This document shows, one piece after another, positions 17,495-25,328 of a DNA stretch of 64,000 nt (its first letter is position 1; each line of letters starts with the position of its first letter). The notes beneath the pieces are model-generated. The model made no database searches and was not told the origin of the DNA. It saw nothing but the letters and a program-made list of their open reading frames with translations. Position numbers and translations under genes: made by a program. The stretch comes from an uncultured Paracoccaceae bacterium (GTDB lineage Bacteria > Pseudomonadota > Alphaproteobacteria > Rhodobacterales > Rhodobacteraceae), in NCBI GenBank assembly GCA_947492825.1, contig CANLNT010000001.1, positions 186,001 through 250,000 on the forward strand. Direction: 5' to 3'.

Positions 17495-18259
17495 TCATCG
17501 CCAATCTGCTGGTTGATATCGATTGGCTCGCTCCGCTTCCCAGATCGCAAAATCCAAAACACGAGGTGTCCAGCTTGGGCCCTGTGGCGACAAATGCGTG
17601 ACGGCCTGTTGCACGGTGTCCCGAACTTGATCTGGAGTGATTTGAGTTGAGGACCCACCAATGGCCCGCGCAACGTAGCGCTGCACCATGCGATCTGGTT
17701 TGATCAGTTGATCGTCACCGGCAAGCATCCGAAAATAATCGAAAGATATCCCGCTTCTCTGACCCGGTATTTGCCGGACCGTGCGCTCAGCTGGGGCGAG
17801 CCTTTCCATGCTAAGGTCCCCGAAGTCATCGATGCCTTCTGCGAATAGCGCCGATGCAAATCTCCGCACTGCTTCTGCCTTCAAGATTCCCGACCGGCTC
17901 GACGTCCGTTGCCTATTCCCGAAGAGATCGTCCGCAAGTTGGTCAGCGGTGCCACCATCTATCAACTTCAGGAAGCCGGAGATTCGATGCTCGCCGTTCA
18001 GCCGCTCTGCGCCTGGCGGCAGTGACATCGTCCAATTTTGGCGGTCACAAAATCGCGCAACGGTGTTGCGCGTAGAACTGTAACTGACGCCGATCGAATA
18101 AACCGCGTCGATGACGCAGATCGGAAGAGAGGCGTAGTAGAACTCTTTTGGCAACGGCAGCGGCTTCAGTCCGGTCCGAAGTATGTAATCAGCAAGACGC
18201 TCTGCAGCGTTGTCAGGAACACTACCTATTGCTTGGTGAGGGCTTTGGTTTGCTTTCAT
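17495..18259 (-). CDS. Conserved hypothetical protein paired with an XRE regulator
   Basis: A 254-aa soluble protein. The start at 18259 has GGAGG 5 bases upstream; the longer frame to 18310 lacks one. Segments such as LPKEFYYASLPICVIDAVYSIGV, LFGNRQRTSSRSGILKAEAV and IPGQRSGISFDYFRMLAGDD recall a family of uncharacterised proteins found sporadically in bacterial islands; the last segment resembles a helix-hairpin-helix DNA-glycosylase-like region, but no catalytic residue can be named. It is divergent from an XRE regulator across a dyad-rich gap, a toxin-antitoxin- or defence-like layout. Function unknown. Confidence 0.7.
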   Translation of the reverse strand: MKANQSPHQAIGSVPDNAAERLADYILRTGLKPLPLPKEFYYASLPICVIDAVYSIGVSYSSTRNTVARFCDRQNWTMSLPPGAERLNGEHRISGFLKLIDGGTADQLADDLFGNRQRTSSRSGILKAEAVRRFASALFAEGIDDFGDLSMERLAPAERTVRQIPGQRSGISFDYFRMLAGDDQLIKPDRMVQRYVARAIGGSSTQITPDQVRDTVQQAVTHLSPQGPSWTPRVLDFAIWEAERANRYQPADWR

Positions 18260-18277
18260 TTTACCTCCAGTGTCGTC

Positions 18278-18349
18278 GATAAGTGACACCGAAAAGTGCT
18301 TCCATTCCAATCAAAGTCAACAACTATTGTCACTGATCGTCTGTAGACG
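18278..18349. promoter_or_regulatory. Candidate XRE operator dyads in the divergent gap
   Basis: GATAAGTGAC (18278-18287) is mirrored by GTCACTGATC (18329-18338) with nine of ten bases matching. CGTCTGTAGACG (18338-18349) is a small palindrome. They lie between the start codons of the hypothetical gene and the XRE gene, where an autoregulatory XRE dimer would bind. Binding is inferred. Confidence 0.45.
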
Positions 18350-18378
18350 GATCGGCGACACTGCGCCCCATTGTAGCC

Positions 18379-18582
18379 ATGGAAATCCGGAACCGCCTCA
18401 GTACAAATATGCGCAAATTGCGCCGGTCTCGCGGTTGGTCCCAGGAAGAACTCGCGCATCACGCCGGGATTCATCGCACCTACATTAGTGATCTGGAACG
18501 TGCCGCGCGCAATCCGACGATCGAAGTGATCGACCGACTTGCACGGGCAATGGCGGTGTCTTGTGGTGATCTACTTGATTGA
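18379..18582 (+). CDS. XRE-family helix-turn-helix regulator
   Basis: A 67-aa protein that is almost entirely one helix-turn-helix domain: MRKLRRSRGWSQEELAHHAG, then IHRTYISDLERAARNPTIEVIDRLARAMAV in the order of the Cro/C1 fold. Its small size fits an antitoxin-like or restriction-controller-like (C protein) regulator that represses itself and the divergent gene at 17495-18259. The ATG at 18379 is the first of the domain. No dimerisation extension is present. Confidence 0.9.
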   Translation: MEIRNRLSTNMRKLRRSRGWSQEELAHHAGIHRTYISDLERAARNPTIEVIDRLARAMAVSCGDLLD

Positions 18583-19032
18583 GACTGCGTCGAATCGGCC
18601 AAGCGCTGATCCGGAAGTTGCGGCGCTGATGTCCTGAATAATTGCTGTAAAATAGCGTCGTGGTGACGAGAGATGTCACTTTCTATATAAGCCATTTATA
18701 TTATTGCCCGGATTAGTAAATTTCGTCCTTGCCATATCGAGATCCAGCGCAGTAGCCATGGCCTTGCAAGTCGGGCGTCCAACGCCACCTTGCACCTAGA
18801 AGAGCGGCGACGCGTTTGAACGCGAGAACGCAATTCTGAGATCAACAATTGCGAAGTGATCGGTGGGAGGGCCTGCCGACCTTGTGCCGGAGCGATCTGG
18901 CCCTTCCACAGAGCCCCGACAGGCTCGGCCTTCAAACTTTATGAAATCTGCTGCACTCGATCTTTTGAAGGGGAGTGTGGCTCGTGACGGTCGCATGATT
19001 TTGCACCGCACATAATGTGGAAGGATTTCCTC
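18583..19032. other. Gene-free AT-mixed stretch upstream of the methyltransferase
   Basis: About 450 bases with only short, unconvincing frames, such as the minus-strand frames at 18696-18935 and 18796-19011 whose peptides match nothing I know. An AT-rich patch near 18680-18715 could hold promoter elements. I see no repeat or hairpin that identifies it. Confidence 0.35.
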
Positions 19033-20409
19033 ATGTCAAAATTAAAGAGTGGAACGCGTGTTCCAGACTTGCCGGCGTCTACGAAGCTCAAGATTGCACC
19101 TCGCGATCCCAAAAAGCTGCAAAGCTACGACCGGAATGCACGCACGCATTCCGACAAGCAAATCGCGCAGATTGCCGCTTCGATCACAAAGTTTGGTTTT
19201 GTGAACCCTGTACTGGTCGATGACAATGGCGTCATCATTGCGGGACACGGACGTGTTTTGGCTGCCCGACAACTTGGTCTCGATGCCGTTCCGACAATTG
19301 TGCTTGGACATCTCAATGAGGCTGAACGTCGCGCGTATGTGATCGCGGACAATCGGCTTGCAGAGTTGGCGGGGTGGGATCGCGATATTCTTGCCATTGA
19401 GTTTCAAGCGCTCGAAGAGCTTGATCTTGATTTCGATCTTGAAATCACTGGCTTTGAAACGGCGGAACTCGATCTTTTGCTGGATGGCAGTGCCAATGAA
19501 CATGCCGACGACGATGACGATCTGCCTGAGGCTGTCGCAGGTGTTGCGGTCACACAGCCGGGTGATGTTTGGCTGCTAGGCGATCACAAGTTGATTTGTG
19601 GTGATGCACAAAACGCAGAGACGTATAACAAGCTTATGCAGGGTGAACGTGCCCGTACGGTGTTCACTGATCCGCCCTACAACGTCAAGATCTCTGGCCA
19701 TGTTTGTGGCTCTGGCAAGGTGCAGCATCGTGAATTTGCGATGGCGTCAGGTGAAATGACTGAGACCGCATTTGCGGAGTTCCTGCAAAGGGCTCTTGGC
19801 GCGATGGCGGGTGCCAGTGTCGACGGCGCTATTCACTTTGTCTGTATGGACTGGCGCCACATACCAGAGCTGCAGCGCGCGGGCGATGAAGTCTACGCTG
19901 AGCTCAAAAATTTGATCGTTTGGAAGAAGAGCAACGGCGGTATGGGCACGTTTTATCGCTCTCAACACGAGTTGATTTTTACCTACAAGGTAGGTGACGC
20001 CGCGCATGTCAATAATTTTGGTTTGGGTGAACATGGTCGCTATCGTACAAATGTTTGGGAATACCCGGGCGTGAACAGCTTCGGTTCAAATCAAAAAGAC
20101 CTCCAGCTTCATCCAACGGTGAAGCCCGTTGCCATGGTGGCTGACGCTATCAAAGACGTCAGCAAGCGCGGTGACATCGTGCTCGATGGTTTTGGCGGCT
20201 CTGGCACAACGCTTATGGCTGCCCATCGGGCAGGTCGGATTGCACGCTTAGTCGAGCTTGATGCGCACTATTGTGATGTCATTTGTCGCAGGTTTGCAGC
20301 TCTGACGGGTATGACGGCTCGCTTGGCGGAGACAGGCGAATCATATGACGAGGTCGCAGCCGCGCGCGCGGCACAGGCAGATCTCACAGATACGGAGCCG
20401 GCAGCATGA
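19033..20409 (+). CDS. ParB-like domain fused to a DNA methyltransferase (phage type)
   Basis: A 458-aa two-domain protein. Residues about 15-140 are a ParB/Srx-like domain (NARTHSDKQIAQIAASITKF, then GVIIAGHGRVLAARQLG with the GHGR box). Residues about 190-430 are an N6-adenine/N4-cytosine methyltransferase: catalytic TDPPYN, then the SAM-binding motif DGFGGSGTTL towards the C-terminus, the beta-class order. The ATG at 19033 follows GGAAGGA; the in-frame ATG at 19015 has none. It is coupled to two DUF5681 genes, as in prophage packaging regions. It probably modifies the element's own DNA against restriction. Confidence 0.92.
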   Translation: MSKLKSGTRVPDLPASTKLKIAPRDPKKLQSYDRNARTHSDKQIAQIAASITKFGFVNPVLVDDNGVIIAGHGRVLAARQLGLDAVPTIVLGHLNEAERRAYVIADNRLAELAGWDRDILAIEFQALEELDLDFDLEITGFETAELDLLLDGSANEHADDDDDLPEAVAGVAVTQPGDVWLLGDHKLICGDAQNAETYNKLMQGERARTVFTDPPYNVKISGHVCGSGKVQHREFAMASGEMTETAFAEFLQRALGAMAGASVDGAIHFVCMDWRHIPELQRAGDEVYAELKNLIVWKKSNGGMGTFYRSQHELIFTYKVGDAAHVNNFGLGEHGRYRTNVWEYPGVNSFGSNQKDLQLHPTVKPVAMVADAIKDVSKRGDIVLDGFGGSGTTLMAAHRAGRIARLVELDAHYCDVICRRFAALTGMTARLAETGESYDEVAAARAAQADLTDTEPAA

Positions 20410-20801
20410 ACGATCTCGAACCCTATACAAGTGGCTATATGAAACCGCCGATATCAGGTCAATTTAAGAAAGGCCAATCCGGCAACCCAAACGGTCGCCC
20501 AAAGCAGCCTCAGACGCCATACAAGGTCTTGCAGAGGGTGCTGAAGCGCAAGGTATCGATCGCCAGCGAAAATCGAAAGGTGCCAATGGGCGAGGCGCTT
20601 ATGCAGCGCTTGCGGGCAGTTGCCTTAACGGGGGATCGCCGCGCCATCGCGTTGCAGCAACGCTTTTATGACATCGGTCGTCCAGCTAGCAGCGACGTGG
20701 ATTATTTGGTGGACATTCTCGAGGTCAAAGAGCGGTTCGCAGAGATGCAGAAAGTTGCTGCCGCGAAACAAGAGGGGGAACACAAAGATGGCGGAAAGTG
20801 A
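20406..20801 (+). CDS. DUF5681 protein, first copy
   Basis: A 131-aa protein starting inside the methyltransferase stop (ATGA). The hallmark GQFKKGQSGNPNGRPK sits at residues 18-33, followed by a helical region PMGEALMQRLRAVALTGDRRAI. DUF5681 proteins normally stand just upstream of phage large terminase genes and may act in packaging, possibly as a small-terminase-like DNA binder. Here no terminase follows. It overlaps the second DUF5681 gene by 14 bases. Confidence 0.85.
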   Translation: MNDLEPYTSGYMKPPISGQFKKGQSGNPNGRPKQPQTPYKVLQRVLKRKVSIASENRKVPMGEALMQRLRAVALTGDRRAIALQQRFYDIGRPASSDVDYLVDILEVKERFAEMQKVAAAKQEGEHKDGGK

Positions 20802-21177
20802 GAAGGAGGTCGGGTACTGCAAGCCCCCAAATTCTGCGCGGTGGAAAAAGGGACAAAGCGGCAACCCACGCGGTCGTCCAAAATCGAAGCAAGAAAACTT
20901 CGAACGGTACTCCGAAATCTTGTCAGAGCCGGTGAACGCAAAAACCAGTAATGGTAGGACGGAGAGGCTTGGTTCACTTGAGGCGGCCTATCTTCAGCAA
21001 TGCCGCAAGGCCCTTAAGGGTGACAAAGCGGCCTTGTTCAGCATCGTGAATGCTATGCTTGTCGTCGTGCCTGATGGCGACAAGGCCGAGAAAGAACACG
21101 CTGATGAATACTCAGGGGCGAAACGTCGTTTTTTGGAAATGGCAGGTTTCGATCCAGATACGTATTCGGATAGCTAA
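20788..21177 (+). CDS. DUF5681 protein, second copy
   Basis: A 129-aa paralogue with the same core, ARWKKGQSGNPRGRPK at residues 17-32, then SLEAAYLQQCRKALKGDKAALFSIVNAM. The ATG at 20788 has GAGGGGGA about 10 bases upstream, inside the end of the first copy. The longer frame to 20668 is antisense-like. After it comes about 290 bases with no gene, exactly where a large terminase would be expected, so the module looks truncated. Confidence 0.82.
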   Translation: MAESEKEVGYCKPPNSARWKKGQSGNPRGRPKSKQENFERYSEILSEPVNAKTSNGRTERLGSLEAAYLQQCRKALKGDKAALFSIVNAMLVVVPDGDKAEKEHADEYSGAKRRFLEMAGFDPDTYSDS

Positions 21178-21468
21178 CTACATAGGGCGTAGCCTAGAGC
21201 TCTTGCTTTGGCTGCGCCCGCAGATGAGCCGGCCTATGCGGTGATTAGCAGGTGGGACCAATCTGGAGCCAAATGACGGCCCGAACCGGACTTTGCCGTT
21301 GTTACCCAATGCGGCGGCGCATTCACCATAGCGGCCATTCGTAAGTCACCTGGCAGCCCAGGGTGTCAAAGGCCGCGATAGACCAGCCGCGTGAATGTCG
21401 CAAATTGATGGTTGATGCACTCACCAACTCGCTAGCCTCAACGATATGACTTTATTGATCGGCCGAAC

Positions 21469-22386
21469 ATGACATCCTTAGCGCCAACATCTCCCAACGC
21501 GGGTGCCCACAAGTACGGTGTGCTCTTCGTATTTGCTGCGGGTATGCTGTGGTCAACTGTCGGCCTTGGCATTCGCCTGATCGAAGATGCTGTCGTATGG
21601 CAGATACTGCTCTATCGTTCGATCAGCATGTCGCTCTTCTTGTATGTGCTTATCCGTGTGCGGTCTGGCGAAAGCCCCTTTGTTCAGATCCGCCGCAATG
21701 GTGCCCCTGCGATCATCGCAGGGCTTTCGTTGGTTGCGGCCTACTCCGGGGGCATCTACGCGATTCAAAACACCTCGGTCGCGAATGCGATGCTTCTGTT
21801 TGCGACAGCACCGTTTATGGCTGCAGTTCTCGGATGGATAGTGTTGCAGGAACCTGTCCATGCTGCAACGTGGATAGCGATCGCCGTTGCAATCGGCGGA
21901 ATCGGGATCATGGTTGCCGATAAATCCGGAGGCGTCGCTCTGAAAGGCAGCCTCGCCGCGCTTGGATCAGCATTCGGGTTTGCGGTCTTCACCGTGGCGC
22001 TGCGATGGGGGCGAACAGGGGAAATGCTGCCAGCAGTGTTCCTGTCGGGCATCTTCGCCATCGTCATCACCTTGGCGATCTGCTTTGGCCTCGATCTCTC
22101 GCTAGTTCTGAGCCCCAATGACGGCGGGATCGCCATGGGCATGGGCGTGTTTCAGGTCGGCGCTGGACTGATCCTCTACACGCTGGGGTCGCGCAGCCTT
22201 CCTGCGGCGGAGCTCGCTCTGCTGTCATTAGCCGAGGTGCTACTCGGCCCACTCTGGGTCTGGCTGTTTCTAGGGGAAACCGCGACTGCAAATACCCTGA
22301 TAGGAGGTGCTGTTCTGCTTGCGGCGATCGCGGGCAATGCGCTGTCGGGCAAGCGAAGAAAACCACCGCCCATCACCGCACCTTAG
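21469..22386 (+). CDS. EamA/DMT-family transporter
   Basis: A 305-aa inner-membrane protein with about ten spans arranged as two EamA repeats: the first from GVLFVFAAGMLWSTVGLGIRL to VLGWIVLQEPVHAATW, the second from GSLAALGSAFGFAVFTVALRW to LWVWLFLGETATANTLIGG. The E-x-P/E-x-A pattern at the end of each repeat is the DMT signature. Members export metabolites or amino acids. It stands alone between the phage-like module and the SIR2 gene. Confidence 0.9.
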   Translation: MTSLAPTSPNAGAHKYGVLFVFAAGMLWSTVGLGIRLIEDAVVWQILLYRSISMSLFLYVLIRVRSGESPFVQIRRNGAPAIIAGLSLVAAYSGGIYAIQNTSVANAMLLFATAPFMAAVLGWIVLQEPVHAATWIAIAVAIGGIGIMVADKSGGVALKGSLAALGSAFGFAVFTVALRWGRTGEMLPAVFLSGIFAIVITLAICFGLDLSLVLSPNDGGIAMGMGVFQVGAGLILYTLGSRSLPAAELALLSLAEVLLGPLWVWLFLGETATANTLIGGAVLLAAIAGNALSGKRRKPPPITAP

Positions 22387-22511
22387 AACAGAAACCGGCC
22401 CAAAGCTGCCGTTGGTCGAATATACCGACGCTGCAGTGCTTCCTCAAAGCCGAAACTCCAGGCTCCGCAAAGAGGCTGTGAAATAGCTGCAAACGTGGGT
22501 GCATCTATTGT

Positions 22512-24122
22512 TCATAGGTCAAAGCCATATTTGAGGAAATCGTAGTAGGCGTGCAGCTTTCGAAAGAAACTCTTATACGGATCCTTGTCCAACTGGTCGA
22601 CGTGATTGCATAGGAATTCACTGAGCACTTCCAAATCAACCTCGCCATGTGATTGATACGGGATCATGATAGTAACTTTTTCTGGGGTTGTCTTTTCAAT
22701 GATTTCTGCAGTGGAAAGGCCGACAAAGTCTCGTTCATACTGCGTTCTGTAGCTTGGCAGGGAGAAGCCTTTCTCCACACAACGCTCTGCAATTAATTTT
22801 GCTTCGCAGAAACCAGATGCTTCTAGTTTTTCCTTCGAATCTATTCCAGCTGCGCGCAAATAGCGAAAAACGGGAATATATCTATTAGGAAGTTTTGTGA
22901 AAGCTGGGTAGACATTTTCGAGGAGTTCTTTTGCATCATATTTAGACTCTAGCTTGATAACATCTGCGAATATGTCGTCGATTGTAATACCTTTGTATCC
23001 TAGTTTTGAGAGGGTTTCAGCGTGTGCCTGTTCATCGTCAGCAAGCTTTGCTTTGTGCATTTCCGCAACGCCGACACCGACTACAAATTCCACGTCATCC
23101 TTATCTTGAATCTCGTCAATATCGACGACAGACATTTTTTCTTCTGGATTGGCAGACTTAACGAGCTCGTACATTTGCTCCTTCAGAAACCGTAGTATGC
23201 GAGCCGGAACTTGTCGCTTTACGGTGTCAATCGCCGCATAGACTTCCCGAAGATCATCAGTACTCACTAGGGTGAAGTTGATGTTTGTCTCACCCAGCGT
23301 CATTACACCTTGTCCAACTGAGCTGTCTTTTCCATTAGCCCGAACAACAAAGATAAGGTTTTCTTGGAGTTGCTCTAAGCGTTCGGGACCCAAGCATCGT
23401 GATATATCCGCGATGATCGCTTGAATATGAGGGTCAGTTATAGAGTATCCGATGAAAACAATAGGATGCTCGACGAAAATCGTGATTAGCTTCGCGGCAA
23501 GGTAAGGATTGCGTTCTCTAAATCTACTATAGTCTTGTTCGGTTAGGACAAGGCTTTCCGGATCGGAGGCGCAACCATGTATCTTATATATTTCAGCAAT
23601 TGATTGTGGATTTGCGAAAAGCAATGGTTCCTGCCCGACGAATGATCGGTAGTCAGGAAACAACTCTTCCAACAACAGGTCCCAGTTCGTCGTAATAATG
23701 CCATCAACGTGAAGGCCTTTTAGTGCAGCTATTTCGGCTTCGAGACCCTCCGCACCGGCTTGCTTTAGATCAATTTGGTTGAGGTAGGTTGCAATTTCGA
23801 GTTTCAAAGCCGAAGCCTCTGTTTTCAGAGCTTCCTTGTGTTTCTCTCGGCTTTCCGCAAACCGTTCGTCGCTCCACCAAAACTCATTGAAGTCTTTTGA
23901 CATCAATGAAGCAGCGTGCGGAAGGTCACCATTCGCCTTTGTAGAGTAGTAGCCAAAATCTCGGATGCCGTCGCAAAACCGCTGTAACAGTTCCGCCCAG
24001 CTTTCGAGACCCAGATAGCGTCGCGAGAATCCTGATCCTACAAAAAGGAAGGGGCCTGCTCCTCGGCCTGCTAATAATTTTGCGAGACTGTCTGCCGTCG
24101 GTGTAAGCGTCATCAAAACCAT
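22512..24122 (-). CDS. SIR2-like NADase-type protein, candidate antiphage effector
   Basis: A 536-aa protein. Residues about 25-290 are a SIR2 domain: NAD-loop GSGFS (29-33), TTNWD (143-147), the putative catalytic His181 in YKIHGC, and GYSITDPH (224-231). In defence systems this variant cleaves NAD to stop phage growth. The C-terminal half (about 300-536) is helical and acidic, has no motif I know, and could be the sensor. The start is uncertain: ATG at 24122 or 24113; the frame opens at 24257 but the extra N-terminus looks non-native. GC is low (26-31 of 60 bases on lines I counted), a sign of transfer. No HerA or Argonaute partner adjoins. Confidence 0.82.
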   Translation of the reverse strand: MVLMTLTPTADSLAKLLAGRGAGPFLFVGSGFSRRYLGLESWAELLQRFCDGIRDFGYYSTKANGDLPHAASLMSKDFNEFWWSDERFAESREKHKEALKTEASALKLEIATYLNQIDLKQAGAEGLEAEIAALKGLHVDGIITTNWDLLLEELFPDYRSFVGQEPLLFANPQSIAEIYKIHGCASDPESLVLTEQDYSRFRERNPYLAAKLITIFVEHPIVFIGYSITDPHIQAIIADISRCLGPERLEQLQENLIFVVRANGKDSSVGQGVMTLGETNINFTLVSTDDLREVYAAIDTVKRQVPARILRFLKEQMYELVKSANPEEKMSVVDIDEIQDKDDVEFVVGVGVAEMHKAKLADDEQAHAETLSKLGYKGITIDDIFADVIKLESKYDAKELLENVYPAFTKLPNRYIPVFRYLRAAGIDSKEKLEASGFCEAKLIAERCVEKGFSLPSYRTQYERDFVGLSTAEIIEKTTPEKVTIMIPYQSHGEVDLEVLSEFLCNHVDQLDKDPYKSFFRKLHAYYDFLKYGFDL

Positions 24123-24390
24123 CTTTCCATTTTTGCCTCCGCTGCAGCATAGGTTTTGCCTCCCACAATGGAAACAGTCGCCTTTGGTCCCTCTGATCTT
24201 CGTTCCAACGTGGTCACGGCGAGGCATCTGGTGATCTTCTTTGTATGGAGTTTTCACCTTGCAAAGTCCGCTATCTACCCGTTTCAGCCGTCAGTGCCCC
24301 GCGCAGCGAATGTCCGGTATCCGCCCACTATTGCCAATCTCTTTTCACAAACCACTGGACTTCGCCGCCGCTGCAAGCACGTGTGGAGCC

Positions 24391-24594
24391 ATGGAAGAGA
24401 GCGGCTTGTTTGACTTTGCGGCGGTATTTGCGCGACTGACCTGTGTGTTTGAAGACGGGGCAGGCGTTGCGACGGCAGGGCAGACCGCCGGGCTATCGGT
24501 CTCGCGCAATAAGGAGCTCGCAGCCGAACTTAATGTCTTGCACCAGCAGGCGAGTGACCTGCTAGTGGGGTTATCTGACGCGCTGAACAGATAG
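24391..24594 (+). CDS. Small protein of the recombinase module
   Basis: A 67-aa acidic helical protein, MEESGLFDFAAVFARLTCVF, ending in HQQASDLLVGLSDALNR. The ATG at 24391 follows GGAG. I know similar small genes ahead of DUF3489/DUF2924/serine recombinase modules in alphaproteobacteria, but no function. It lies 90 bases upstream of the DUF3489 gene on the same strand and divergent from SIR2. Confidence 0.55.
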   Translation: MEESGLFDFAAVFARLTCVFEDGAGVATAGQTAGLSVSRNKELAAELNVLHQQASDLLVGLSDALNR

Positions 24595-24684
24595 TCACAG
24601 TCACAAATTCAACCTCACCCGGCAAGCCCGGGTTTGTCTCAGTACAAGGACCTAGATTTTCTATGGTCCAAGCAGGAGACAATC

Positions 24685-24900
24685 ATGACGCAATCCATCA
24701 CCAAACGCGCACAGCTGGCCAAATTGATCAGCCGGAAGTCAGGCGCAACAGTCGCAACGCTGCAAGAGCAACTTGACTGGCAGCCACACACAATCCGCGC
24801 GGAGATCTCACGGCTGCGCAAAAGGGGGATGTTTGTCCGCTGCAGCACTTCAGCTAAAGGCGCGCTCTATCAAGCCGTATCAGCTGAGCAAACGACATGA
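24685..24900 (+). CDS. DUF3489 winged-helix-like protein
   Basis: A 71-aa protein: MTQSITKRAQLAKLISRKSG, then a helix-turn-helix-like stretch QLDWQPHTIRAEISRLRKRG. This matches DUF3489, a small DNA-binding-like family that precedes DUF2924 and a serine recombinase in many alphaproteobacterial islands. AGGAG lies 10 bases upstream of the ATG at 24685. Its stop overlaps the DUF2924 start (ATGA). It may regulate the module or help the recombinase. Confidence 0.85.
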   Translation: MTQSITKRAQLAKLISRKSGATVATLQEQLDWQPHTIRAEISRLRKRGMFVRCSTSAKGALYQAVSAEQTT

Positions 24901-25328
24901 GAGGTGACAATCCGCAAGAACTTTCGGACGTGGTCATGTGGGACAAAGCGCGTTGTGCTGCGGAGTGGTTGAAGCTGACAGGAGCGGCTCCAGGTCGGCA
25001 CCTCTCGGCGACGTTTCTGCGCAAAGCGATCGCTTTCGAGTGGCAGTGTAGCGTGATGGGCGGCCAAAGCGCTGGTGTGAAGCGGCAGTTGCGCCGGCAG
25101 ATAGCGGGTGGTGCTCGCAACTGTGCAGCTAGCGCGGCCAGACCGATCCTGACACCTGGAACGCAGCTTGTCCGCGAGTGGAATGGTCGGATCTATCGCG
25201 TCGATGTCACGGTTGATGGGTTTGAGATGGAAGGTCAGCCCTATCAGTCGCTCAGTGCGATCGCGAAGCGGATTACTGGGGCAGGATGGAGCGGCCCGCG
25301 TTTCTTTGGCCTGAACAAAGCCCAATGA
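24897..25328 (+). CDS. DUF2924 protein, partner of the serine recombinase
   Basis: A 143-aa basic protein. The C-terminal half has the family signature: GTQLVREWNGRIYRVDVTVD, GQPYQSLSAIAKRITG and SGPRFFGL. DUF2924 genes are almost always fused in operon with a large serine recombinase, as here, where the stop overlaps the recombinase ATG. A DNA-binding accessory or directionality role is plausible, but I know no experimental proof. Confidence 0.9.
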   Translation: MRGDNPQELSDVVMWDKARCAAEWLKLTGAAPGRHLSATFLRKAIAFEWQCSVMGGQSAGVKRQLRRQIAGGARNCAASAARPILTPGTQLVREWNGRIYRVDVTVDGFEMEGQPYQSLSAIAKRITGAGWSGPRFFGLNKAQ

